NCBI RefSeq assembly: GCF_003265705.1
Contig: NW_020313285.1
Span: 18,206,593 to 18,270,592, forward strand
From: Callorhinus ursinus
Taxonomy: Eukaryota > Chordata > Mammalia > Carnivora > Otariidae
Length of the DNA stretch: 64,000 bases
Direction of reading: 5' to 3'
In this document: piece after piece, positions 54,691-64,000 of the stretch
Layout: each line of letters begins with the position of its first letter
Position numbering within the stretch: the stretch's first letter is position 1
Notes under the pieces: generated by a model
Told to the model about the DNA's origin: nothing
Seen by the model: only the letters and a program-made list of their open reading frames with translations
Database searches by the model: none
Made by a program: the position numbers and the translations under genes

Positions 54691-54855
54691 GTGAGCGCCG
54701 GCCCGCGCCCCGCGCCCCTCCCGCGCCCGCCGCCCCCAGCCCCCGGCCGGCCCCGCCCCGCCCTCCCGGGCCCCTGGGGTACCCATCCCTCGGCCCCCTC
54801 CTGCCCCGGGCCGCGAGCCCGGCGCCCCTCACGGCCCCTCTGGATCTCCCCGCAG
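54691..54855 (+). other. TCF7: TCF7 intron 1
   Basis: 165 nt, GC-rich, GTGAGC donor and CCCCGCAG acceptor. The reading frame stays open through it, so retention would not truncate the protein immediately. Confidence 0.85.
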
Positions 54856-54922
54856 GCGCTCGAACGGGAGCACACTTCGCAGAGACTTTTCCCCGACAAA
54901 CTTCCAGAGTCTCTGGAGGACG
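54856..54922 (+). CDS. TCF7: TCF7 coding exon 2
   Basis: 67 nt encoding [20 protein letters not shown] plus ED and the first base of a Gly codon. Acceptor CGCAG|GCG and donor GACG|GTGAGT. The segment links the beta-catenin-binding region to the central region, and [17 protein letters not shown] matches the TCF7 family sequence. Exon 1 phase 0 and exon 2 ending in phase 1 fit exon 3. Confidence 0.93.
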
Positions 54923-55426
54923 GTGAGTTTCGGTCCGCCTCCCCTCCACCCGCTAAGGGCCCGGGTGGGACAGGGGGCCACCGAGGACGGGGTTGGGGGG
55001 GGCCGGGGGGCCTGCCCCCACGGCAGCTAAAGGAGGCGGCAGAGCCGGGGCGGGGGGAGTGGGGGCGGGTTTCCAGGGCGCCGCCGGGCTCGAGTCACTT
55101 CCGGTGCCCTGACCTTTATAGGAGTAAACAGACCCCCGCCATCTCTGCCTCCCCTCCTGCCCAGGTGACTGCCTAATCCCCAGTCTTGAGGAGAAAGCGT
55201 TGGCCCAGGTTCCTTGGCCCGGAGGGCGGGCTGGGGGTCAAGTAGGGGCCGCCGAGGGGAGGCCTGGACTCGGGGTCCTGCATCCGAACTGAGGCACCCC
55301 CAGCCCGTGCCTTCTCCGGCCACACACGTGAGCCGGACCCCTCGGCAATTCTTTCTCTGGAGAGCAGACTGCCTCCAGCCCGAGCCACCCGGTCGGGCGC
55401 ATCTGACCCAGCTGTGGTTTTTCCAG
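54923..55426 (+). other. TCF7: TCF7 intron 2 with possible second promoter region
   Basis: 504 nt, still CpG-rich. Short TCF7 isoforms that lack the beta-catenin-binding domain are known to come from an internal promoter. Sequence just before exon 3 is a plausible location, but no specific promoter element is evident. The acceptor is preceded by GGTTTTTCCAG. Confidence 0.6.
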
Positions 55427-55551
55427 GCCTGAAGGCCCCAGAGTGCGCCAGCGGCATGTACAAAGACACCGTCTACTCCGCCTTCAATCTGCTCATGCAC
55501 TACCCGCCCCACTCGGGAGCAGGGCAGCACCCCCAGCCGCAGCCCCCGCTG
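55427..55551 (+). CDS. TCF7: TCF7 coding exon 3 (contains the short-isoform start)
   Basis: 125 nt. With the last base of exon 2 it encodes GLKAPECASGMYKDTVYSAF then NLLMHYPPHSGAGQHPQPQP and PL, ending in phase 0 at CTG|GTAAGT; cumulative length 148 codons. Met117 (ATG 55456-55458) corresponds to the internal start of the known short, dominant-negative TCF-1 isoforms, which cannot bind beta-catenin. Differences from human as I recall it (T/A, E/D, P/H) are conservative for this disordered region. The next exon (HKANQPP in human) is not found before the window ends, so the HMG box is missing from view only because of the window edge. Confidence 0.94.
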
Positions 55552-56214
55552 GTAAGTGGCCCCGGCAGGCCTTGTGCCTGCTACCTCCTTGACCAGGTAT
55601 GTGAGGCATGGGCAACAAGTGACTTTTGCCTAGAAGAAGATAGATAGGTGAGAACTGTGTTTTGGTGCCTTTTCCCTTACACGCCCAGTGTGATCTGAAC
55701 CGGGAGAACTCTGCAGAAGGAAGGAGAGAGACTGCCCTAGGCGCCCCCCTTCCCTCCAGCTGTTGGCTTTTGTCTTCCTAGCTTGCTCACAAGCAGGTGC
55801 AGGCCCTGTCCTGGTGCTAGGTAATGCCAGGGTAGAGTCTTTTCCCAGAATTTTTGAGCTGACACCATCCCCTCCCCTCCTGAGGGTGGTGTTGGTAGTG
55901 TGGTCTTAGCTGTGAGTTTTGCAGTTAGCCTTCTCCCCAAGCCTGGGTGTTTGGAAGAATGGGCAGAAAGGGTAGTGTGTTTCAGAGCTCTTGGTTGTGC
56001 AGGAGAAACATGCTCTACTCACTCTATCCTTATTGGCATGAATGCCCCCTTGCTAGAGAAAGACCCTGAACGCTATGTGTAGAAAGTGGGTTTTTATGAG
56101 ACTGGTTTGTTCTCATAAGCTCTGGGAGGTGGTTTCAAATCAGTGGTGTGGGTAAGGGGCCCCTTTAATGATTTTACTAATTACATATGTTTAGGTGCTT
56201 CGAAAAGATTCCAC

Positions 56215-56274
56215 GACCATTACAAACCATGCTTTTCTGCCCCAGATCATTACAAACCATGCTTTTCTGCCTCA
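56215..56274. repeat. 30-bp tandem duplication
   Basis: Two adjacent 30-mers (56215-56244 and 56245-56274) differ at two positions. Shared core: ATTACAAACCATGCTTTTCT. Confidence 0.95.
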
Positions 56275-58356
56275 TTGGTACAGATGATCTAAAGGTAAAG
56301 AGCCTATTCTGAGTGCATTGGAGCAGTACAGCTGCGCTTAAAAAAAAATTGAGCTTAGTGTTTCAGACTGTCCTCAGCTGGCCTAAATCAAGGGTGAGAT
56401 TAGAGCTCCTAGAGTACACGAAGTGTTTGGGGAACTCTGGTGGCTGCAAATGGAGGTCCAGTGCAGGAGGGGCCAGCAGGTAGGTGGCTCACATGGCTAG
56501 TTGGAGGATCACTCCGAGGGAGGAGGGTGACTGCCAGGCTGTTTCAGATCAGGAGGGAGGAGGGTTGGTTCGGAAAGCTGTTTTCATGCCGAAGCTGGTG
56601 GGAGGTGAGAAGGCAGATTGAGGCTTCTCTCTACAAACCCCAGAATGGAAAACTTGGTAAACTGTTGACTGCAGAAATGAGCTCCTTGCTGCTTGGACTC
56701 CCCATTTCCTCAGAGGCAGAAGGAGCGTGTTGGTTGAGTGGTCTTTCTGCTCTAGGATGGCTCCGTCCGTGAGGTGCTTGCTTCTTTCAAGTCTATGGGG
56801 CAGGGGGCTTGCCCTCTGACCTTGCCACCTGATGCAGCACCTCTCCTCAGAGACCTCCGCCCTGCATAAGCAGATGCTTAACGTAGATGCTTTTGGGTCC
56901 CTTACAACGTGTAACCCTTAGATTTTGGGCCAACTTGACATAATGCAGCGCTGCCAAACTGCTGGCAGGTGAGTTGCTTGCAGAGGGTGCTGGGGTCACT
57001 GTGACGGCCTTGGGTAGACAAAAGGCCTAGGCCCAAGAACAGTCCTAGGAAGGACTGTTCCGCTCCAGCCTCTTGTGATTCCACAGTGGTGCAGGGAAGA
57101 GGCGGGATTTCTGCGTTCCTTTCAGGGCCTGGGCCAGTGGGAGAGTGCCCAGAGTGGGAGGGCCTCGTTCTCTTTCAGGGTGTGGTGATGAGACCATTTG
57201 GTGTCCTTAAGCTCACACTGATCAGAGTGTAGGCGACAGACAGCCAACTCCAACAGTCAGGATTGGGGGTGGGGGCCGAGGGCAGGCACACCATTATTCT
57301 CCTGGCCTGCGGTCATTTGTTTTTTCAACTTGGGCATCTTTCTTAAGCTATAGCAGAGGCTTTTCTGTATATCATACTCTCTCCTATAGACGTAAATCCC
57401 CTTGCCTTACTCCCCACCCAGCTGCAGCCTCCCACTGCCTGGCTTCTGGGAACATGGGAGGAGGAAGACAGGCTCTGGAGCTAATGTTCTGTGTGCTGGA
57501 ACCAGCTGTTCTGTGGGGCTGGGGACAAGGACAGAGGCAAGGGCCTAAGTTGGGGTGACACCGGGTAAGGAAAATGTCCATGAATATAGGGGAGCCTCTT
57601 TTAAGCAAACCTGATAGTTCAAAATAAATAGCAAGTCGGAGTAGTGGCTTGTGTTACCCGAAAAGTTGTGTGAACGTTTAAAATATGGTTGGTTTTAAAA
57701 AGCAAATTTGATTGACTCCATGTTTTGGGAGCATATGTATCAGAGTATCAGAAAAGATACTCTTACAGTGGGTCAGGAGTCCATTGTAGGGCCCTGAGGA
57801 AAAACTGCCTTTGGAGGTTTCTTCCCAAGCTCTGCTTTCCTGAGCCCCTCTTCAGGGGACAGATGTCAGGCTGCCCAGCCCCTGCCCATGAGCCTTAGAT
57901 CTAGGCCACCCAGCCCCCTTTGCCCTTTCTCAGAGAATCCAGGCAGTCAGCAGTTGTGCTGACAGGTTTTTAAGGCCAGTCGCTTAACCTCCCCAGACAG
58001 TGGGGAAAGCCCATGCCAAGGTGTCCTCCACCCACGTGTGGGTGGCACGCCCATGTGGCTACCATGTTGGATGCCTCAAACCGGGCAGACTCAAAGCTTG
58101 CCAGGGGCAATGGACCAAATGACTACCTCACAGCCAGCTGCCAGGGGGCAGAGGGAGATTTTTTTCCCCTAAAAGCGTGCTGCTTTTTGGTACGTGCCTT
58201 CTTGTGAACTCTGTTTTGGGAAGGGAGAATTAGGTCAAAGTTTATTTCATGGCTGCTGTTTGTGAGGCATCTGATGTAGGCTTGTAGACTGTTTCTGGCT
58301 TCGACCAGTAGCCAGTCCTTGTTTCTGTTTTGTTTGCTCTATTCTGCTCCGAGATT

Positions 58357-58378
58357 GGGGGTGGGGGTGGGGGTGGAA
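58357..58378. repeat. GGGGGT tandem tract
   Basis: Three G5 runs separated by single T, then GG: a possible G-quadruplex on the plus strand. Confidence 0.7.
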
Positions 58379-58584
58379 GGAGCAGTGAGCTCGTCCTGGG
58401 CCTGACTTTGAGGAACTTCTGGGATGAGTAAGGCATCGCTCCCTAGGGAAACTCAGACTCCTGGATGTGTGAGACTGCCAGCCGGGCGCAAATCTTCTCA
58501 GAAAGGAGATGAGGCCCGGTTGCTCTTGTGGCCCCTTGTGTGGGCTCCACTCGGAGTCTATGGCCTGGAAGGCTGCTGAGCCTT

Positions 58585-58852
58585 TAGCCATTTAGATGAA
58601 ATGTCCAGAATAAGCAAATCTATAGAGATGGAACATAGATGCGTGGTTGCCAGGGGCTGAGGGAAGGCGGGAATGGGGAGTGATTGCTAATGGGTATGGG
58701 GTTTCTTTTTGGGGTGATGAATGTGTTCTGAAATTGGACAGTGGTGATGGGTACACAACCCTGTGAATATACTAAAGCCGCTGAACAGTATACTTTGAAA
58801 CAGTGAATTTTATGATGTGCGAATTACATCTCAATTGAAAAAAAATAAAAAG
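58585..58852 (+). mobile_element. L1 3'-end with TSD
   Basis: 'ggttgccaggggctgaggga', 'gatgaatgtgttctgaaatt' and 'gcgaattacatctcaattga' mark the 3' UTR of an L1MB-type element ending in an A-rich tail. GCTGAGCCTTT at 58574-58584 and 58853-58863 is an 11-bp TSD. Confidence 0.8.
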
Positions 58853-59739
58853 GCTGAGCCTTTTGGCTCTTGCAGGGACTTGGGACTGTTCCCCAGGCCT
58901 GATCTCCACAGCCGTCCTGGTGTATGTGCCTGCCCCAAGCTAGGGGCTCGGGCATCAGTTCCAGTGTTGGGGGAGCCCTTTTGAGGCAGTGGACCCTTGC
59001 TTGGGTTCCAGGCCATTGAGCTCACATTCCCAGGTTCCAAGGTCTGAGGTCAGATGAGGGCTGTGCTAATGAGCCCTGTGGGGAGCAGGAGGTGCAGGTA
59101 TGAGCAAGACTTGAGCAGAGGAAGGAAGTGCTGCTGACACACGGCCACCATGTCCAGGGAAGCTCTGCAGAGATGCACCCACCCAGCCCTCCATAGCCTC
59201 AGAGAGAGGGAGTGGCCGGGTCTTGCTGGGGACGGTTAGTGAGGGTTGATCACCAGCCCCGGTTGGAGTGAACCTTGTTAGGAGCGGTCTGGCACCAGGC
59301 TGGGCACAAGACAGATCACAACCAGCCTCCGCCTCTGGGAGTGCCTAGCTGAGTGGAGGAGACAGATGAACAGACTGGAACCAGGCCCTGGTTGGAGGAG
59401 TGCTGTCACAGAAGGCCCTGCTGGGGCGTCCTGGGTGGAGCTGGCCCCCACGTGGGCTGTGGGCTGTGGAGGAGGGTCTGCTGAGCAGCTTTCTGAAGAT
59501 GCGGAGTCGGCCAGCTGATGAGCACAAAGAGTACCTGGGCTCCCCTCCAAACATGCCAGATCTCCCACTTCTCTACTTCAGTCTCCACCTAAAGCCCAGG
59601 CCACCACCATCCCTCACCCAGAAGACAGTAACGGCCGCCCCGGGCTCCCTCTACCTCAACCTTGGCCCCCCTCTGAACCCCTGCCCTAACCCCCAATCTA
59701 GGCTCCACACACCAGCCCAGCATCAATCAGATGAAACCC

Positions 59740-60075
59740 CGCAGTGGCTTCCCATTGCTCTTGGAGTAAGGTCCAAACCACTTACCACAGCCCTAGTGCC
59801 TGGGTGGCTGGCCCTGCTGACAGCCCCTCCTCACCTGTGCCATACTCTTCCTCTCTTCCTAAATAGCAGCTACTGCAGTGTCTCTGTCTGTTTTACACCC
59901 GTCCTGTTCTTCTCCACCTCAGGACCTTTGCACTTGTTCCCTCAGTTTGGAATTCTCTTCCCCAGCTCTCCCAGAGCTGCCGCCTTCTCATTTGTCATTC
60001 AGGGCTGAATCCAAATATCACTTCCCCAGAGACACCTCCTGTGAACATCCAAGTGGGGCCCTCTGTCATTCCCCC
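59740..60075 (+). mobile_element. L2 3'-region fragment
   Basis: 'cagtggcttcccattgctct', 'cacctcaggacctttgcact', 'tttggaattctcttccccag' and 'aatatcacttccccagagac' follow the L2 consensus closely in plus orientation. Peptide frames over it derive from L2. Confidence 0.85.
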
Positions 60076-60514
60076 AGGCCTCTGCTGCCTCACCCACCTT
60101 GGTTCTCCAGGCCACAGTGGGTGGCCCTGCTTTACAATGCACTCGCTGTACTGAGACCAAAGGCAGCCCATCTGTCAAAAGTATCTCTCTACCTCAGTGT
60201 CCTCATTTGCACAATGGGAGTGGTGAGCCCTCCTCCCAGAGTTGGGAGTGTGGACTGGAGGCAGCAGTGCCAGGGAGGTGCCCAGAAAGGTGCCAGTGGT
60301 GTCCTGGGCTCGGGAGGTTGGGGTTTGGCCATAATTGATCCCTTCTCCCTTGCTCTCCTGGCTCGTTTGGGACTAGTGGTGGCTCAGTGGCAGGCCCCAC
60401 ATAGACTCCCATCTGGAAGGTTGTATCTCTACTTTGGGCCACAGGGGTCTGGGGGTCTGAACCCTGGGGGCTAGCTCTGGGACAGGAACACAGGTGTACA
60501 GGCCCTCCCCTTTT

Positions 60515-60532
60515 TTTAAAGCTTTATTTATT

Positions 60533-60566
<34 letters not shown>

Positions 60567-60755
60567 TTGCAAGTAAGCCAGCAGGGGAGGGGCAGGAGAG
60601 GGAAAGAATCTCAAGCAGACTCCCTGCTGAGTGGGGAGTGAGTCCTATATGGGGCCTGATCCCAAGACCCCGAGATCACAACCTGAGCTGAAATCAGGAG
60701 TCAGACAGTCAAATGACTGAGCGTCCCCCCCCCCCCCCGCCCCGCAGGCGCCCTG
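60515..60755 (-). repeat. CAN-SINE with head broken by a C-run
   Basis: The copy is complete to GACTGAGC, then a C14 run (60725-60738) and GCCCCGCAG replace part of the head before GGCGCCC. ACAGGCCC occurs on both sides as a probable TSD. Confidence 0.85.
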
Positions 60756-61219
60756 TTTACAGGCCCCTTTCTTGCTACCGTACCTCACCTAGGGATTCTT
60801 GGGAGGGGAAGTACAGTTCTTGGAGCCAGGATGGAAGCCCCACTACTCTCTCCATCCTGAGAGCCTCTCCTGCCATGCTCAAAGATTCATCTGAAAGAAG
60901 CCCCCCCTTCCCTAGCCACGTAAAAGCCCTTTGTGGAAGATGTTCGGAGCTGAAGCTCTTTTGTAAGAAAAATAGGGAAAAGACCCATTTGGTCACCAGC
61001 TTCCAAACCATTTTCAGACCTTTGCTCACATGGTCATACATGTGTGCACCCCGTCCTGTCTTGCCCCAGTTCTTCCCCTGGTGTGGGGGTGCATGTTTGC
61101 ACCCGCAGATGGTGCCCACATATAGCATCTTTATTTGTTATCCCTCAGGCAGCTTCTTGTTTGCTCACAGCTTGCCTTCCTTGCCAGTGGGAATGATGCT
61201 GTGTACAAATCACTCTTTA

Positions 61220-61414
61220 TTTTTTTTTTAAGATTTTTATTTATTTATTTGACAGAGATAGCGAGAGAGGGAACACAAGCAGGGGGAGTGGGAGAGGGAG
61301 AAGCAGGCTTCCCGCTGAGCAGGGAGCCCGATGCTGGGGCTCAATCCCAGGACTCTGGGATCAATGACCTGAGCCGAAGGCAGACGCTTAACGACTGAGC
61401 CACCCAGGCGCCCC
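61220..61414 (-). repeat. CAN-SINE with perfect TSD
   Basis: CAAATCACTCTTTA at 61206-61219 and 61415-61428. Complete minus-strand copy. Confidence 0.94.
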
Positions 61415-61496
61415 CAAATCACTCTTTAGTTTCCTTTTTGATTATTTTCTTGGAGCAATACGCGTAAGCATTATGGGGTCAAAAGGCAGGAAGAAT

Positions 61497-61616
61497 CAGG
61501 CATGCCTGGCTGGCTCAATGGGTAGAGCCTGTGACTCTTGATCTTGGGATCGTGCATTCGAGCCCCAAACTGGGGGTAGGGATTACATAAAAAAATAAAA
61601 TGTTAAAAATAAAGTG
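61497..61616 (+). repeat. Short tRNA-type SINE
   Basis: 'gctggctcaatgggtagagc' and 'cattcgagccccaaactggg' are the tRNA-like head, ending in an A-rich AAAATAAAATG tail. GCAGGAAGAAT (61486-61496) and GTAGGAAGAAT (61617-61627) are the TSD. Confidence 0.87.
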
Positions 61617-62629
61617 GTAGGAAGAATTACAGCCTTTTGCTTCCCTCTGGCCCCAGTTTGCTGTGGGGTTCCTTGCAGTGTCGAAGCATGCAAACTCCCA
61701 ACATGAAGTTTCTTCTTTTCTGTTGTTCGTTTAATAGGCTCATGGTGGGAAATGGGACTTAAAAGTTATTTTGACTTGCATTCCTTCCTGACTTGGAAGG
61801 CTGTGTGGTATTGGCTGTGGTGTTTGGAAAATCTGCAGCCCCCAAGGTGCGACTTCACTTTCAGGGTCCCATCTTGCTGCCTTTCAGGGCCAGGAGGGCA
61901 CCACAAAGGAGGCTCCTCCTGCAGGCCGCCACCGCACCCCATCCACAGGGGCTGTAGTTACAGGATCCTTGCCCACTCCTCTAGCTCAGTGGGCTGGAGG
62001 GGCTGACAGAGCCCTAGGCTGGTCACCAAGGCCTGGGTAGTCTTTACCCAGTCATACTAGGGTTTCATCGAGCCAGCTTCCATAGCTCTGCCCACCTCCC
62101 CAGGTGCTCCGAGACTCAGCTGGTGAGTGGAGCTAAAGAGGGGTGGGCTTGGTGGTGACCTCCTCGAGGCTGCTAGCAGCCCGTGGCCTCCTGGGTCTCC
62201 TGAGACCACAGCCCACCCCTTGCCCCGGCAGCAAAGGAGGTTTAGCTGAGCCGTGAGCCTGGGCTTCGGGGGATCCTGGTCTCAAGTCAAATGACTGCTG
62301 AGGTCAGGCTGGATGAGGGTGGGTCCAGCTGCAGGGAGGGGCGGGGGTGTCACGGCCTCCCTATGAGCTCCTCGGGGGCCTGTGGTCCTGAAGCCATACA
62401 GTCACACTCCCTCACACCTTGTGACTGGTAGCTTCCTGCCGCTGTGTACAAACAAGACTCGGGTGGAGGAAACAGGTGTTTTATCAGGTCACAGGGCTCC
62501 CCCCTTCCCCAACAGTACAGTGCGCAGATCTTTGGGTAACCACCCTTCTCTACTGGTGGGGACAGGAAGGCCAGGTCAGGGAGGGGACCTATCCAAGGCC
62601 CCTTAGAGGCACGGAAAGGGAGGGCATTG

Positions 62630-62740
62630 TCTGGAAGACCCACCCTCAAATACTGTATCTGCCACTCGTTGGCTGAGAGGCCCTGCGTGAGTTCTTTAAC
62701 CTCTGGAAGCCTGAGTTTCCTCATCGAGAAACAAGGAGAA
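62630..62740 (+). repeat. MIR-like fragment
   Basis: 'gtatctgccactcgttggct' and 'gcctgagtttcctcatcgag' are MIR core sequence in plus orientation. Confidence 0.6.
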
Positions 62741-64000
62741 GGAGGAGGGTCCCTGGGGCATGGAAGGAGGCGGCACGTGTGGGGCCCCAGCTACGTGGCC
62801 GATGCTGTGAGTGCAAGCACCGGGGAGTGGGTTGCTAACACCGGGGTGAAGAGCTCCTGCAAAGGGTGCCATGCCAGGTTGTAGGGGAGGGGCTCCTGAA
62901 GCTGAGCTGGGACGCAGCCCCCACACCTGCTCCTCCTCAGCTCAGCAGCCGGCTCCCCTGCGGCGCCATGGAGCGCAGCTGTCCAGCCTGCCCCCTGACA
63001 GCGTGGCTGCTGTTATCTGGAACCCTGGTTCCAGGCCCCTGATGGCATTTCCGAGCCCCTGCGTGCTTGGCCTTGGCTCAGCACAGAGGGGTGGTAGTCT
63101 CTACCCTCCGGAGCTCAGTCCGCTTGAGGCAAAGAGACTCTCCTGGGGGCTCACAGTTAACTTCGCGGTTCTGCCCAAGTTGGATGAAGGGCAGTGAGGA
63201 AGGAGAGGCCGGCTGGGGGCCAGCCAGAAGAGCTTCCTGAGAGGGCCAGCTGGGGCCCTGCACCGGTGACGTGAGAGAAGGCTCCGGGGGCGGGGCAGTT
63301 TGAGCAGAGAACAGAAGTGAGTATGTTGTTGGTCATTGGAAGGGCAGCCCGAAGCCCAGGGTCGGTGAGCACGAGGTGAGGCTGGAGAAGAGCCAGCAGG
63401 GAGGGCCCAGCATGTGACCTTGATATGCAGGCAGCACTGGTCCCAGAGCCTGGGAGTGGCTGGCGGGCACACACGGTGTGTTGGCAGCACGAAGGGCCAG
63501 GTGGTGACCGTCGCAGATGGTTTGAGTTGGCCATGGAGGGAGAGGCAGACAGGGCCAGCAGCCGGGGCAGGGTGGACGCTGCGAGACCCCGAGCTGGGAG
63601 GAGGAGTGTGAGCAAGGCCAAGGGAAGGGGCGGGTTTTGGGCAGGGGAGACCCAGCGTGCTGGCGCATGCAAGGCAACAGAGCTTCGAAGGTAGACGATT
63701 GCATTTTCATTTGACTCTCAGTCTCTCTCTCGGGTCATGAGTCCAGGGTCTTGTCCTCCTGTTGACTGAGAGGAACTGAACCCCAGAGGTCAGGACCCTC
63801 AGCCCGTTGGTGATTTAGCCAGGGCATAGAGAGTACCTTTTCTCCGCATTGTCTTTAGCAGGACTCAAGTCTGGGGAAGGTCTTTGAGAACCCAGGACAT
63901 TGGTAGCTTCTTCCTTCAGGCAGTTAGGTGCCTCTGCTTACAGATCCATGATGCTTGGGTTTTGGTCCTGGGCACCACCGCCCTCCCTTAAAAAGATGTG

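Larger units (their letters stand above)
55552..64000 (+). other. TCF7: TCF7 intron 3 (open at the window edge)
   Basis: No sequence encoding the next TCF7 exon is recognisable. Contents seen: a 30-bp tandem duplication at 56215-56274, an L1 3' end at 58585-58852, an L2 fragment at 59740-60075, two CAN-SINEs, one short SINE, a G-run tract and a MIR piece. 61620-64000 is otherwise unique and moderately GC-rich. Frames such as 59400-60008 lie over L2 and are not genes. Confidence 0.75.

Noticed and set aside
53872..55176. 434-codon plus-strand open frame
   Set aside because: It overlaps TCF7 exon 1 in frame but runs through the promoter and both short introns. The supported reading is the spliced TCF7 exons with the known start at 54439.
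59400..60474. Overlapping ~200-codon plus-strand frames
   Set aside because: Much of the sequence is an L2 3' region; it sits in TCF7 intron 3 and resembles no gene.
1..64000. CRISPR arrays, operons, insertion sequences or other prokaryotic systems
   Set aside because: The window is mammalian nuclear DNA. Repeats are SINE/LINE/DNA-transposon families and simple repeats, with no spacer-repeat pattern.
55552..64000. Search for the next TCF7 exon (HKANQPP..)
   Set aside because: No matching coding sequence with splice sites was found, so the exon is taken to lie beyond the window.

Overview
This window is nuclear DNA from a carnivoran mammal. The decisive evidence is the dense set of CAN-SINEs (tRNA-Lys-derived head, CT-rich stretch, AAAT-type tail) in both orientations, with carnivore-type L1 3' ends and older L1, L2, MIR and hAT-Charlie remnants. 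The SINEs all have the form seen in bears, seals, mustelids and pandas. I saw none of the SINEC_Cf form that dominates dog, so a non-canid caniform is the best guess.

Only one functional protein-coding gene is recognisable: the 5' end of TCF7 (TCF-1, the T-cell HMG-box partner of beta-catenin). Coding exons 1-3 lie at 54439-54690, 54856-54922 and 55427-55551 on the plus strand, with consistent splice signals and phases. They encode the first 148 residues, including the beta-catenin-binding domain and the internal methionine used by the short isoforms. The HMG box and C-terminus lie to the right of the window; 55552-64000 appears to be intron 3. From known mammalian synteny VDAC1 should lie to the left, outside the window.

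Layout. 1-10 kb: very SINE-dense, with a large antisense L1 broken by SINEs, an LTR-like piece and a DNA transposon. 10-20 kb: mostly unique sequence, an isolated CpG-rich block at 12.5-13 kb, L2, and a nested L1/SINE at 17 kb. 20.2-20.9 kb: a minus-strand processed pseudogene of MRPL22. 20.9-21.9 kb: L1. 22-33 kb: SINE-poor, with a CpG-containing motif cluster near 24.6-24.9 kb, about 30 kb upstream of TCF7, that looks like a lymphoid enhancer. 33-34.8 kb: L1 3' end with SINEs. 35-46 kb: no SINEs seen, MIR fragments, a CTCF-like motif. 46-51 kb: SINEs around a second motif cluster with two RBPJ sites. 52.8-55.2 kb: TCF7 CpG island, promoter and first exons. 55.5-64 kb: intron 3 with L1, L2, three SINEs and a 30-bp tandem duplication.

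The 54 kb upstream of TCF7 is best read as intergenic regulatory DNA. I found no new gene system. The most useful leads are the motif clusters and the orphan CpG island. Repeat family names come from memory of consensus sequences, not from a search; boundaries are approximate except where a target-site duplication (TSD) fixes them.
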